In this document: piece after piece, positions 43,319 to 50,918 of the stretch
Position numbering within the stretch: the stretch's first letter is position 1
Layout: every line of letters starts with the position of its first letter
Assembly (NCBI GenBank): GCA_029858505.1
Contig: JAOUEW010000001.1
Coordinates: 310,001-374,000, forward strand
Source of the DNA: Deltaproteobacteria bacterium
GTDB taxonomy: Bacteria > SAR324 > JACQKK01
Direction: 5' to 3'
DNA: 64,000 nucleotides
Notes under the pieces: model-generated
Told to the model about the DNA's origin: nothing
Database searches by the model: none
The model's input: only the letters and a program-made list of their open reading frames with translations
Translations under genes and position numbers: made by a program

Positions 43319-44037
43319 GGGGTGATTTCCCCCCGTTCCATGGATTTCAGGGCCCCCTGGGCGGCCATTTGCTCGGCTTGTTTTTTGTTGCGGCCTTGCC
43401 CCCGGCCCAGTTCTTTGCCCTGGAACACCACCGCGATGGTGTACCACTTGTCATGGTCGGGGCCGTGGGCTTCAACCACCCGATATTCCACGGTGTCGCG
43501 GTGGCTTTTTTGCACGATTTCCTGCAGCCGGGTCTTGAAATCATAGGTGAGGGTTTGTTCCGCCACGGCGTCGAGCCGGCGGCTGAATAGCCTGGCCAGC
43601 CAGTCCGATACCGCCGTCAGGCCGTGGCTGCCGCGGCTGTCTAAATACACGGCGGCCACCACGGCTTCCAGGGCATCGGCCAGAATGGAGTCTTTTTCTT
43701 TCCCCCCCGAACGCTCTTCCCCCCGGCCCATCCGCACCATGCCGCCCAGGCCCAGCTCACGGGCCACCTCGGCCAAAGACGATTCGCTGACCAGCGAGGC
43801 CCGCATTTTCGACAGCCGCCCCTCCCGCTCGGCGGGAAATTGAGCCATCAACAATTCGCTCACCACCAAAGACAGCACCGCGTCTCCCAAAAACTCCAGC
43901 CGCTCGTTGTGGGTGGGGGCTTCTTGGGGGTTCTCGTTGCAATAGGACTTGTGGGTCAGGGCGTCGGCCAGCAAGGCGGGGTTGTGAAAGCGGTATCCCA
44001 GGTTGAACGGCGTGGGGCTGGAGGAGGGAGTGCTCAT
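43315..44037 (-). CDS. rnc: Ribonuclease III
   Basis: RNase III cleaves double-stranded RNA, including rRNA precursors. The 240-residue protein has the signature RLEFLGDAVL and ADALEAVVAAVYLDSRG with catalytic Glu/Asp, followed by a C-terminal dsRNA-binding domain (DFKTRLQEIVQKSHRDTVEY and KELGRGQGRNKKQAEQMAAQ). I start at ATG 44037; the frame continues upstream with unrelated residues. It lies between a receiver-kinase gene and the pseudouridine synthase gene, and overlaps the latter. Confidence 0.96.
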   Translation of the reverse strand: MSTPSSSPTPFNLGYRFHNPALLADALTHKSYCNENPQEAPTHNERLEFLGDAVLSLVVSELLMAQFPAEREGRLSKMRASLVSESSLAEVARELGLGGMVRMGRGEERSGGKEKDSILADALEAVVAAVYLDSRGSHGLTAVSDWLARLFSRRLDAVAEQTLTYDFKTRLQEIVQKSHRDTVEYRVVEAHGPDHDKWYTIAVVFQGKELGRGQGRNKKQAEQMAAQGALKSMERGEITP

Positions 44038-44098
44038 GAGAAAACAAAGCCCGTGGAGGGAAAAGGAAAGAACGCTGGGGAAGGACGGAAACTTTGGC

Positions 44099-45244
44099 TT
44101 AGGCCCCTTGGGGGTTGGCCATGGGAAGGGTGACCACAAAGGTGGAGCCAGAACCTGGCTGCCCCAGCACTTCCACCTTTCCGTGGTGGGCCGCCACGAT
44201 TTCTTGCACCACGGTTAACCCCACCCCCATGCCGCCCCCCATGAAACTGTTTTTCGATGAGTGATGATACATGGTGTCGGTGACCTCGTAAAACATCTGG
44301 AATATTTTTTCTTTTTCCTCGGGGGGAATGCCCACCCCGGAATCGGCCACCTCAAAAATCATTTGGTTGTCTTGCTGGCGCCCGCCAATCCGAATGTTCC
44401 CGCCGTTGGGGGTAAACTTCACCGCGTTTTCCACCAGCTCCCACACCACTTTTTTAAATTTCATCCGGTCGGCGGTAAACAGCAGTTCGGGGTCCATGTC
44501 GAGATTCACCTGCAAGCCGCGCTCTTGAATAATTATGGACAACTCATGCAGAATTTCCTCGCACAATGGCCGCAGCGGAAAACGAGAAGGGTTCAGCGCC
44601 AGCCGCATCTGCCCCAGCTGAGACAGCTCGTGCATCTGCCCCACGATTTCAGACAGGTGCTGGGCGGATCGCCCCAGAATTTTCACCATGTTTTCCGCTT
44701 CCCTCCCGGCCATTTCTTGAGAGAGGATTTCCACCACGTTTGAGATAATGCTAACCGGGGTGCGCAGCTCGTGGCTGGTAATGGCGATGAACTTTTCCTT
44801 CATCAGGTTCAGTTCTTCCAGATCGCGGGCTTTGGCCACCAGCCGGCGGTTTTCTTGCTGAGAGTAGATTTTCTCCAGGCATTTCTTAATGACGAACTCA
44901 GCCCGGTTAAAGCTGATGGGTTTGGTGATGAACTCGTAGGCCCCGGCCTTCATCATTTCCACCGCGATTTCGATGGTTCCCTGGCCAGTGGTCACGATAA
45001 TCTCCACCTCTGGCTGCTCGCTTTTCATGGTGTGCACCAGCTCTTGGCCGGTCATCATCGGCATGGTCAGGTCGGTGATGAGCAGCTGGTAGGGCTTGCG
45101 GCGGGCCATCTCTAGGGCCTGCTGGCCGTTTTCGGCCAGGTCGGCCTCCAGCCCCCAGCGGCGCAGGAAGCGATCCCAAATGGTGCGGATGGGGGCTTCG
45201 TCCTCCGCCACCAGGATGGACGTCTTGGTGTTTAGGTTGGTCAT
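44099..45244 (-). CDS. Hybrid receiver-histidine kinase
   Basis: A 381-residue cytoplasmic two-component protein. The N-terminal receiver has the phospho-acceptor Asp in LLITDLTMPMMTG and Lys in ITKPIS. A linker helix leads to HisKA with ITSHELRTPVS and the HATPase domain (WELVENAVKF, DSGVGIPPEE, GGGMGVGLTVVQEI). A receiver followed directly by a kinase module is characteristic of chemotaxis-like or sensory phosphorelays. No sensor domain is present, so the input is via its receiver. The start at ATG 45244 has GGAAG upstream. It is upstream of rnc on the same strand (61-nt gap). Confidence 0.93.
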   Translation of the reverse strand: MTNLNTKTSILVAEDEAPIRTIWDRFLRRWGLEADLAENGQQALEMARRKPYQLLITDLTMPMMTGQELVHTMKSEQPEVEIIVTTGQGTIEIAVEMMKAGAYEFITKPISFNRAEFVIKKCLEKIYSQQENRRLVAKARDLEELNLMKEKFIAITSHELRTPVSIISNVVEILSQEMAGREAENMVKILGRSAQHLSEIVGQMHELSQLGQMRLALNPSRFPLRPLCEEILHELSIIIQERGLQVNLDMDPELLFTADRMKFKKVVWELVENAVKFTPNGGNIRIGGRQQDNQMIFEVADSGVGIPPEEKEKIFQMFYEVTDTMYHHSSKNSFMGGGMGVGLTVVQEIVAAHHGKVEVLGQPGSGSTFVVTLPMANPQGA

Positions 45245-45662
45245 CACTTCCACGGATTTACCTCATGTCAATCGAAGGCCCAAAAACAAAGAGATTGAGT
45301 TAAGTTGTTCTCCACCCGGCAGATTCCTTCCAGACTATCCAAAAATCGTCCGGTTTCAAACCTCTTTCCCCAAAAACCGGCCCGGCTTGGTTTGGGATAA
45401 AAACCCACCCCGTGAGTGTCGCCGATATAAAAAACGCCCACCGTTTTATTCTATTGTTATTCTTGGCAAATATAAACAAATGAAAAAAATATGTTGCCAA
45501 AAACAAACCTCCGGCCAATCCTGATATACAACAAAACGATGGCGGGGGGAGATTCGTCTCCGGCGGAGAAAATCAGGAGCTGGGTTTAGGCCTAGGGCTA
45601 GGTACCGGGTGAGAGAAAAAAGAATGAAGAGAATTGAGAGAAAGAAATAGGGGAGGGTGAAG
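45245..45662. promoter_or_regulatory. A/T-rich divergent regulatory region with an inverted repeat
   Basis: The 418 bp between the divergent kinase gene and hisE are A/T-rich. They contain TTGGCAA (45463-45469) and TTGCCAA (45494-45500), an inverted pair extended on both sides by ATAT-like bases, which looks like an operator. A purine-rich stretch (45604-45660) precedes hisE. No gene is supported. A promoter here is expected but no single -35/-10 pair stands out. Confidence 0.45.
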
Positions 45663-45989
45663 ATGGCGCTGGATGAGAAGGGACGAGAGGATATGGGGCT
45701 GGATGAATTGTATCAGGTGATTCTGCGGCGGCGGGCCCAAAACCCCCAGGGCAGCTACGTGGCAAACCTGTCGGCCCAGGGAGAAGCCGCCATGCTGCGC
45801 AAAGTGGGGGAGGAATCTCTGGAGGTGATTCTGGCGGCCCGGGAAGCGGACCCCGGCCCCCTGGTGCATGAACTGGCCGATCTGTGGTTTCATCTGCTGG
45901 TGTTCATGGCCCACCGGGGCATTACCCCCGCCCAGGTACAGGCCGAACTGGCCCGCCGCCGCAAAGGAAGCGAAGGGGTTGCTCCCTAA
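45663..45989 (+). CDS. hisE: Phosphoribosyl-ATP pyrophosphatase
   Basis: HisE hydrolyses PR-ATP to PR-AMP in histidine synthesis. The 108-residue protein has the conserved NPQGSYVANLSAQGEAAMLR, KVGEESLEVI and HELADLWFHLLVFMAHRGI blocks, including the acidic Mg2+-binding residues. ATG 45663 follows GGGAGG. The last eight or so codons (RKGSEGVAP) are read from a family B-like sequence, so the C-terminus appears to have been altered by a repeat. It is separated from other his genes. Confidence 0.93.
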   Translation: MALDEKGREDMGLDELYQVILRRRAQNPQGSYVANLSAQGEAAMLRKVGEESLEVILAAREADPGPLVHELADLWFHLLVFMAHRGITPAQVQAELARRRKGSEGVAP

Positions 45990-46340
45990 AGCACCCCTCC
46001 CTGGCGGCTTAGGCCGAAGGGTGGAGATAGAATCCGCTCGAAAGAGGAGACGGAAAGGAAGCGAGCGCATAACCCGTCGGACTCGGGTTGTTCCCCAACG
46101 GCACCCCTCCCTGGCGGCATACGCCGCCTGTCCCTCCCCATCGTGGAGGGACAATACGGCTTAGGCCGAAGGGTGGAGATAGAATCCGCTCGAAAGAGGA
46201 GACGGAAAGGAAGCGAGCGCATAACCCGTCGGACTCGGGTTGTTCCCCTCCACGAAGGGGAGGGGATGCCCCCGCAGGGGGCAGGGGAGGGGTGTTCTGG
46301 GGATGCCCGGCAGGGGTGCTTCATGGAGGGACTCTACGGC
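45990..46340 (+). repeat. Two tandem family B repeats with 92-bp exact direct repeats
   Basis: Positions 46005-46096 and 46157-46248 are identical over 92 bp (beginning CGGCTTAGGCCGAAGGGTGG). They are separated by a palindromic TCCCTCCCCATCGTGGAGGG-like linker, and followed by CCCCGCAGGGGGCAGGGG. This occupies nearly all of the DNA between hisE and the oxidoreductase gene. Exact identity implies recent duplication or gene conversion. Confidence 0.9.
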
Positions 46341-46441
46341 AGTGCGAATAAATGAAACCCAGAGTGAATCAACGTATTTAATGTTTTCAGATTTTCTATG
46401 TCAGCCTATTTGTTGTTCATTCTAACCAAAAGAAAGAAACC

Positions 46442-47428
46442 ATGGCGCAGAAATTTTCGTTGTTTGACCCGCTGGTGATGGAACCTTTTAAGTGCCGCAA
46501 CCGGGTGGTGTTTTCTCCCTATCAAGAAAACATGGCCAACCGAGACGGCACGGTGTCTCCCCATTTGTTCAGCCACTACTTGTCGGCGGCCCGCGAGGGA
46601 GCGGGGCTGGTCATTCTGGAGTCGGCCTACGTGGCCCGGCAGGGCCGGGGCACCTACAACCAACTGGGCATTTCAGAAGAAATCCACCTGGAGGGCCTGT
46701 TCCGGCTGGTGTCGGCCCTGAAGGCCGAAGGCGCCAAGGTGGGCATTCGCCTGTCTCACGCCGGGGCCAGGACATCGGAGGAAATTTGCGGTGAGCAGCC
46801 CCTGGGGCCCTCGGTGATGAACCTGGGAAAAGACTTTACCCAAAACCGCGAGATGGACGAGGACGACCTGGAGGAATTGATTCTGCTGTTCATCCACGCC
46901 GCCGAACGGGCCGAAGAAGTGGACGCCGACCTGATCGAAATCAACGGCTCTCAGCAGTATCTGCTGGACCAGTGCCTTTCCGCCCGCTACAACAACCGCT
47001 CCGATGCCTTTGGCGGAGAGATCAAGGGGCGAATGCGCTTGGCGGTGGAGATCATCAAGGCCATCAAAAACCGCACCTCGGCCAAGACCCCCATCTCTTA
47101 CTATTTTTCCATCCACGACAAACTGGAAGACGGCTTCGACGAGAAGGAGCTGAAAGACCTGTTGAAAACGTTGAACGACGCCAAGGTGGATTTTCTGCAC
47201 CCGGTTTCGCTGCACGTGATGAACAAGTTCTTCGATGCCGACCTGACCCTGGTGGAGTGGGTGAACAAATTCGCCAAACAGCCCATCATCGCCGACGGCA
47301 ACCTGAAGTCTCCTCAAATTTTAAAAGAGGTGATGGCGCTGCAATCGGCCGATCTGTTTGCCCTGGACCGCACTTTGTTCTCCCGGCCCAATTGGCTGGC
47401 CTTTCTGCAAAAGAAATTCGTGGAGTAA
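46442..47428 (+). CDS. Old yellow enzyme-family NAD(P)H:flavin oxidoreductase
   Basis: A 328-residue OYE/2,4-dienoyl-CoA reductase-like TIM barrel with FMN-binding features: FSLFDPLVMEPFKCRNRVVF, HLFSHYLSAAREGAGLVILES, IRLSHAGART with the catalytic-site His, and IEINGSQQYLLDQCLSARYNNRSDAFGG near residue 175. A C-terminal Fe-S/FAD extension, as in the bigger dienoyl-CoA reductases, is absent. It should reduce activated C=C bonds of enones; substrate unknown. It starts at ATG 46442 and stands alone between a family B block and a family A repeat. Confidence 0.88.
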   Translation: MAQKFSLFDPLVMEPFKCRNRVVFSPYQENMANRDGTVSPHLFSHYLSAAREGAGLVILESAYVARQGRGTYNQLGISEEIHLEGLFRLVSALKAEGAKVGIRLSHAGARTSEEICGEQPLGPSVMNLGKDFTQNREMDEDDLEELILLFIHAAERAEEVDADLIEINGSQQYLLDQCLSARYNNRSDAFGGEIKGRMRLAVEIIKAIKNRTSAKTPISYYFSIHDKLEDGFDEKELKDLLKTLNDAKVDFLHPVSLHVMNKFFDADLTLVEWVNKFAKQPIIADGNLKSPQILKEVMALQSADLFALDRTLFSRPNWLAFLQKKFVE

Positions 47429-47449
47429 CCCCTGCTGAACGGGAAGGTG

Positions 47450-47581
47450 GACGGTTTTGCATAACCTAATTTTTCCCATCCCCCCGCCCCCTTCCCCCAG
47501 GGAAGGGGGTTGATGATATGGGGGGGCTTCGCCCCCCAATCCCCCGTTTCACGGCAAAAACCTGGGTTATGCAGCGGTCTC
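47450..47581. repeat. Family A repeat (MITE-like), near-complete copy
   Basis: A 132-bp copy with GACGGTTTTGCATAACC at the left and GTTATGCAGCGGTCTC at the right, hairpin GGGGGGCTTCGCCCCCC, and the conserved CGTTTCACGGCAAAAACC block. It begins 21 nt after the oxidoreductase stop. A 5-bp target duplication is not clear here. Confidence 0.8.
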
Positions 47582-47656
47582 GGTTTGGTAATTGTCAGGG
47601 GCATGATACACTGCCCCGTGAAATGGTTTCCCATTTAATCTTCTTTTTTGGACGGC

Positions 47657-48628
47657 ATGGACTTCGAAGCCCTCTCCGGCGAATACAGCCAGGATTTAAA
47701 ACGGGTGGAGGAAGAGATTCTCTCTCACCTTCACACCGACATTCCCCTGCTGAACGAGTTGTCCCGCTATATTTTTGACTCGGGGGGAAAGCGCCTGCGG
47801 CCGTTGGTGCTGATTTTGGCCGCCCGGATGTTTGGCGGGGCGGGAGACCACCTGTATCGGGCGGCGGGGGCGGTGGAATTTTTGCACACGGCCACCCTGC
47901 TGCACGACGACGTGGTGGACCAAACCGACCAGCGCCGGGCCCGCCCCACCGCCCGCGTGGTGTGGGGAAACCCCGCCAGCGTGCTGGTGGGCGATTATCT
48001 GTTGGCCACTTCCTTTCGCAACCTGACCGCCCTGGGCAACATGGTGATTCTAGACACCATCTCCCAAACCTCCGCCCTGATGGCCAAGGGAGAAATCTTG
48101 CAGTTGATTCACCGGGTAGACTCAGCCACCCCCGCCCATTACATGGAAATCATCATCGCCAAAACCGCCTCGCTGTTTGCCGCGGCGGGAAAAATTGGGG
48201 TGTGCTGCGGCGGGGGGCTGCCCGACCACCAGGAGCGGATGTACCGCTATGGCCATGACCTGGGCATTGCCTTTCAAATGGTTGACGACGCCTTGGACTA
48301 CGCCCCCCGGCGGGACAAAGTGGGCAAGCCCCAGGGCACCGACCTGAAGGAACGCAAAGTGACCCTTCCCTTAAGCCGCCTGCGGGAACTGGCCCAGGGA
48401 GAGGACCAACGGGCCCTGGAAGACATTCTGGGGGGGCGGGAGATCACCGATGCCGATGTGGCCTTGGTGGTGGCCATGATGGAGCGCCACCAAGTGCTGC
48501 CCTATACCTTGGCCCAGGCCCGCACCTTTGCCACCCAGGCCAGGGAGCAGCTCTCTGGTCTGCCCGCCGGGGTGGAGCGGGATCGGTTAGACGCCTTGGC
48601 TTCGTTTGTGGTGGACCGGGAGTTCTAA
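47657..48628 (+). CDS. ispB: Polyprenyl diphosphate synthase
   Basis: A 323-residue trans-polyprenyl synthase that makes the side chain of quinones from IPP and an allylic primer. The first aspartate motif is LLHDDVVDQTDQRR near residue 83 and the second is FQMVDDALDY. SGGKRLRPLVLILAARM and GDYLLATSFR are conserved. Chain length (octaprenyl, nonaprenyl, etc.) cannot be read from sequence. Start is ATG 47657; a TTG three codons earlier is possible. Its substrate depends on the MEP pathway that contains dxr in this window. Confidence 0.93.
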   Translation: MDFEALSGEYSQDLKRVEEEILSHLHTDIPLLNELSRYIFDSGGKRLRPLVLILAARMFGGAGDHLYRAAGAVEFLHTATLLHDDVVDQTDQRRARPTARVVWGNPASVLVGDYLLATSFRNLTALGNMVILDTISQTSALMAKGEILQLIHRVDSATPAHYMEIIIAKTASLFAAAGKIGVCCGGGLPDHQERMYRYGHDLGIAFQMVDDALDYAPRRDKVGKPQGTDLKERKVTLPLSRLRELAQGEDQRALEDILGGREITDADVALVVAMMERHQVLPYTLAQARTFATQAREQLSGLPAGVERDRLDALASFVVDREF

Positions 48629-48681
48629 CCGGACTTCCGAACCTCTCCCAGGATTTTGACGTTTGGAAAGTGAGGCAGGTC

Positions 48682-49212
48682 ATGGCGCATCCCCTCATCC
48701 ACTTGGCCAGAGAAACCCTGGGGGCCTACCTTGCCGGAAAGCCTTGGCAGCCCCAGTCGGGAAGCCTGCCCCCCCAGGCCTGTTTTGTTTCGTTGAAAAC
48801 CCCATCCGGTGACCTGCGGGGGTGCATGGGTACCCTGGCCCCGGCCTGGGACTCGGCGGAGGAAGAAGTGGCCCGCAACGCCGTAGCCGCCGCCGTCCGG
48901 GACCCCCGGTTTCCTGCCGTGGGGGCCCATGAATTGCCCGGTTTGGTGCTGTCCATAGACTTGTTGAGCCCTCCAGAGCCCATTTCTGGCCCGGAGGCGT
49001 TGGACCCCAGGGTGTACGGGGTGATTGTGCGCTGGAAAGGCCGCAGCGGGGTGTTGCTGCCAGACCTAGAGGGGGTGGACACCCCCCAGCAGCAAATCTC
49101 CATCTGCCGCCGCAAGGGGCAAATTCCCCCAGATGCCCCGGTGTCCCTGGAGCGGTTCCGGGTCCAACGGATCCGCGAAAAAGAGGAGGGGGAAGAATCA
49201 GGGGGAGACTAA
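48682..49212 (+). CDS. AMMECR1/AmmeMemoRadiSam system protein A
   Basis: A 176-residue protein with the AMMECR1 core: ACFVSLKTPSGDLRGCMGTL (the family's LRGCIGT reads LRGCMGT) and the segment VLSIDLLSPPEPIS. Later LLPDLEGVDTPQQQISICRRKGQ matches the C-terminal half. AMMECR1-like proteins (protein A) often co-occur with Memo-like and radical-SAM proteins, whose genes are not nearby. Biochemical role is unknown. Start is ATG 48682; a GTG four codons earlier is possible. It is 53 nt downstream of the polyprenyl synthase gene. Confidence 0.85.
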   Translation: MAHPLIHLARETLGAYLAGKPWQPQSGSLPPQACFVSLKTPSGDLRGCMGTLAPAWDSAEEEVARNAVAAAVRDPRFPAVGAHELPGLVLSIDLLSPPEPISGPEALDPRVYGVIVRWKGRSGVLLPDLEGVDTPQQQISICRRKGQIPPDAPVSLERFRVQRIREKEEGEESGGD

Positions 49213-49413
49213 AGCAGCGAAAATAAAAAATATAACAGTAGAGTACGGAAATAAGGAAAGAAGAAGGAAAAAAGAAGAAAAGGGCAAGGAAAGGGCAAGG
49301 AAAGACTTTCCCTTTTGGCTTCCAGACTATAATATAAAGGGAGTCTATTGGATACCTGACAGGCCGGCTTCCGGCCCAAGAAACCGACATCGGCTCAACA
49401 GGAAAACACTCGG
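49213..49413. repeat. Homopurine tract in the gap before the HD-GYP gene
   Basis: Positions 49214-49305 are almost entirely purine on the plus strand, including runs such as GGAAAGAAGAAGGAAAAAAG and a direct repeat of AAGGGCAAGGAAAGG. No gene is supported. The remainder holds the likely promoter of the HD-GYP gene. Confidence 0.5.
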
Positions 49414-50652
49414 ATGATCCGTCGGATCCGCATTGAACAACTGGTTCCCCAAATGTATGTCTCCCGGCTGGACCGCAGCTGGTTGAACATGCCCTTGTTC
49501 CGTCCGTTGATTTCCTCTGCCCAAGAGGTGGCCTGGCTGAAGGCCCAGGGCATCCAAGAGGTATACATCGACACCGACAAGGGGGGAGACATCCCCGCCG
49601 GGGTGGCCGACACGGGCCTATCCGTGGCGGCCCAGGCCGCCCAAGAGGGTCACGATACCCGGCCGGTGCCCTTTGCCCAGGAGGTGCCCCAGGCCACCGC
49701 CCTGCTGCGGGAGGCGGAACACGCGGTGTATCAGGCCATGATTCAGGCCCGGGGGGGCCACCCCCCGGCTCTAAAATCGGCCCAGGCCGCAGTGGACCGG
49801 ATGGCCGCCTCGATTTTGCGCAATAAAGACGCCCTGGCCAGCGTGGTGGCCCTGAAAAGTTTTGACGAAAACGTGTATCTGCACTCGGTGCGGGTGTGCG
49901 TGCTGTCGCTGGCCTTTGCCAGCCACCTAGACATGAACTGGAAAGAGATCAAAACCGTGGGGATGGGGGCCCTGCTGCACGACATTGGAAAGATGCGGCT
50001 GGCTCCGGCCCTGGTGGCCAAAGCGGGTCCCCTCGACACCCAAGAATACGCCGACTACAAGCGCCATTCCCTGGAAGGGGCCAAGCTGCTGGATGACTCT
50101 CAAGATTTGACCCGGGATGTGCTGGCCATTATTCTGCAGCACCACGAGCGGCCCGATGGCAGCGGTTTTCCCCGGGGGCTTTCCGCCGGGGAAATTTCCG
50201 ACTACGCCAAAATGGTGGCCATTGTAGACGCCTTTGATAACCTGCTGCACAAAACCCAATTTCAAGAGAAGGTGACCCCCTTTGACGCCCTGCAATGGCT
50301 GCGAAAATGGGCCGGGGCGGCCCTGGACAGCCAGCAGATTGAACAGTTTATTTCGGCGGTGGGCATTTACCCCCCCGGCAGTTTGGTGCGCATGAGCGAC
50401 CAGCGGATGGGAATTATTTTATCGGTGCACCATTCCCCCACCCAGCTTCCCAAAGTGTGGGTGGTGTTCGACGCCAACCACCGCCAGCTGGCCCAGCCAG
50501 AAGTGGTGGACCTGGCGCTGCAAACCGGGGCGAACCCGGTGACTATTTTGGCCCCCATGAACCCAGACAAAATTGGGTTCAATTTGTCGGGCTATTTGGA
50601 AGACAAAGGATTGTTTTCCGGAAACCTCCCCATGGAGAAACCTGCGAACTAA
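49414..50652 (+). CDS. HD-GYP domain protein (c-di-GMP phosphodiesterase family)
   Basis: A 412-residue protein with a DUF3391-type N-terminal domain (RRIRIEQLVPQMYVSRLDRSW) and an HD-GYP domain. The HD pair is LLHDIGKM (His189-Asp190) and the second motif is HHERPDGSGFP (residues 243-253), where the GYP Tyr is Phe. HD-GYP enzymes hydrolyse c-di-GMP; the Y-to-F change occurs in some members and need not abolish activity. No signal peptide. It could lower c-di-GMP and so influence motility or biofilm. Its position between AMMECR1 and mltD gives no further clue. Confidence 0.9.
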   Translation: MIRRIRIEQLVPQMYVSRLDRSWLNMPLFRPLISSAQEVAWLKAQGIQEVYIDTDKGGDIPAGVADTGLSVAAQAAQEGHDTRPVPFAQEVPQATALLREAEHAVYQAMIQARGGHPPALKSAQAAVDRMAASILRNKDALASVVALKSFDENVYLHSVRVCVLSLAFASHLDMNWKEIKTVGMGALLHDIGKMRLAPALVAKAGPLDTQEYADYKRHSLEGAKLLDDSQDLTRDVLAIILQHHERPDGSGFPRGLSAGEISDYAKMVAIVDAFDNLLHKTQFQEKVTPFDALQWLRKWAGAALDSQQIEQFISAVGIYPPGSLVRMSDQRMGIILSVHHSPTQLPKVWVVFDANHRQLAQPEVVDLALQTGANPVTILAPMNPDKIGFNLSGYLEDKGLFSGNLPMEKPAN

Positions 50653-50918
50653 CCGGATGCGGGTTTCATAGGTATCCGCTTTTCATTTGTTTCCACGTTG
50701 ATTGTCTTCTAAAAATAGCCAATATTCGTCGGGATATTGCACGTTTATCCGCAGGGTGGAGTCCTATCAACCACCCCATTGTCAACAAAGTTGAGAACCC
50801 AAGCCTTATGAAACGGTTAAAAGAAAAATCTCGTATATATGATTATCTGACAACCCCATACCCGGGCCAGGGGAGGGTCGTCCGTGCCATTCAACGCGGT
50901 TCACACGGAGGGTTCTTC

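Noticed and set aside
42506-43447. Upstream extension of the pseudouridine synthase to 43447
   Set aside because: It overlaps rnc in a different frame; the ATGA overlap at 43318 gives a natural start.
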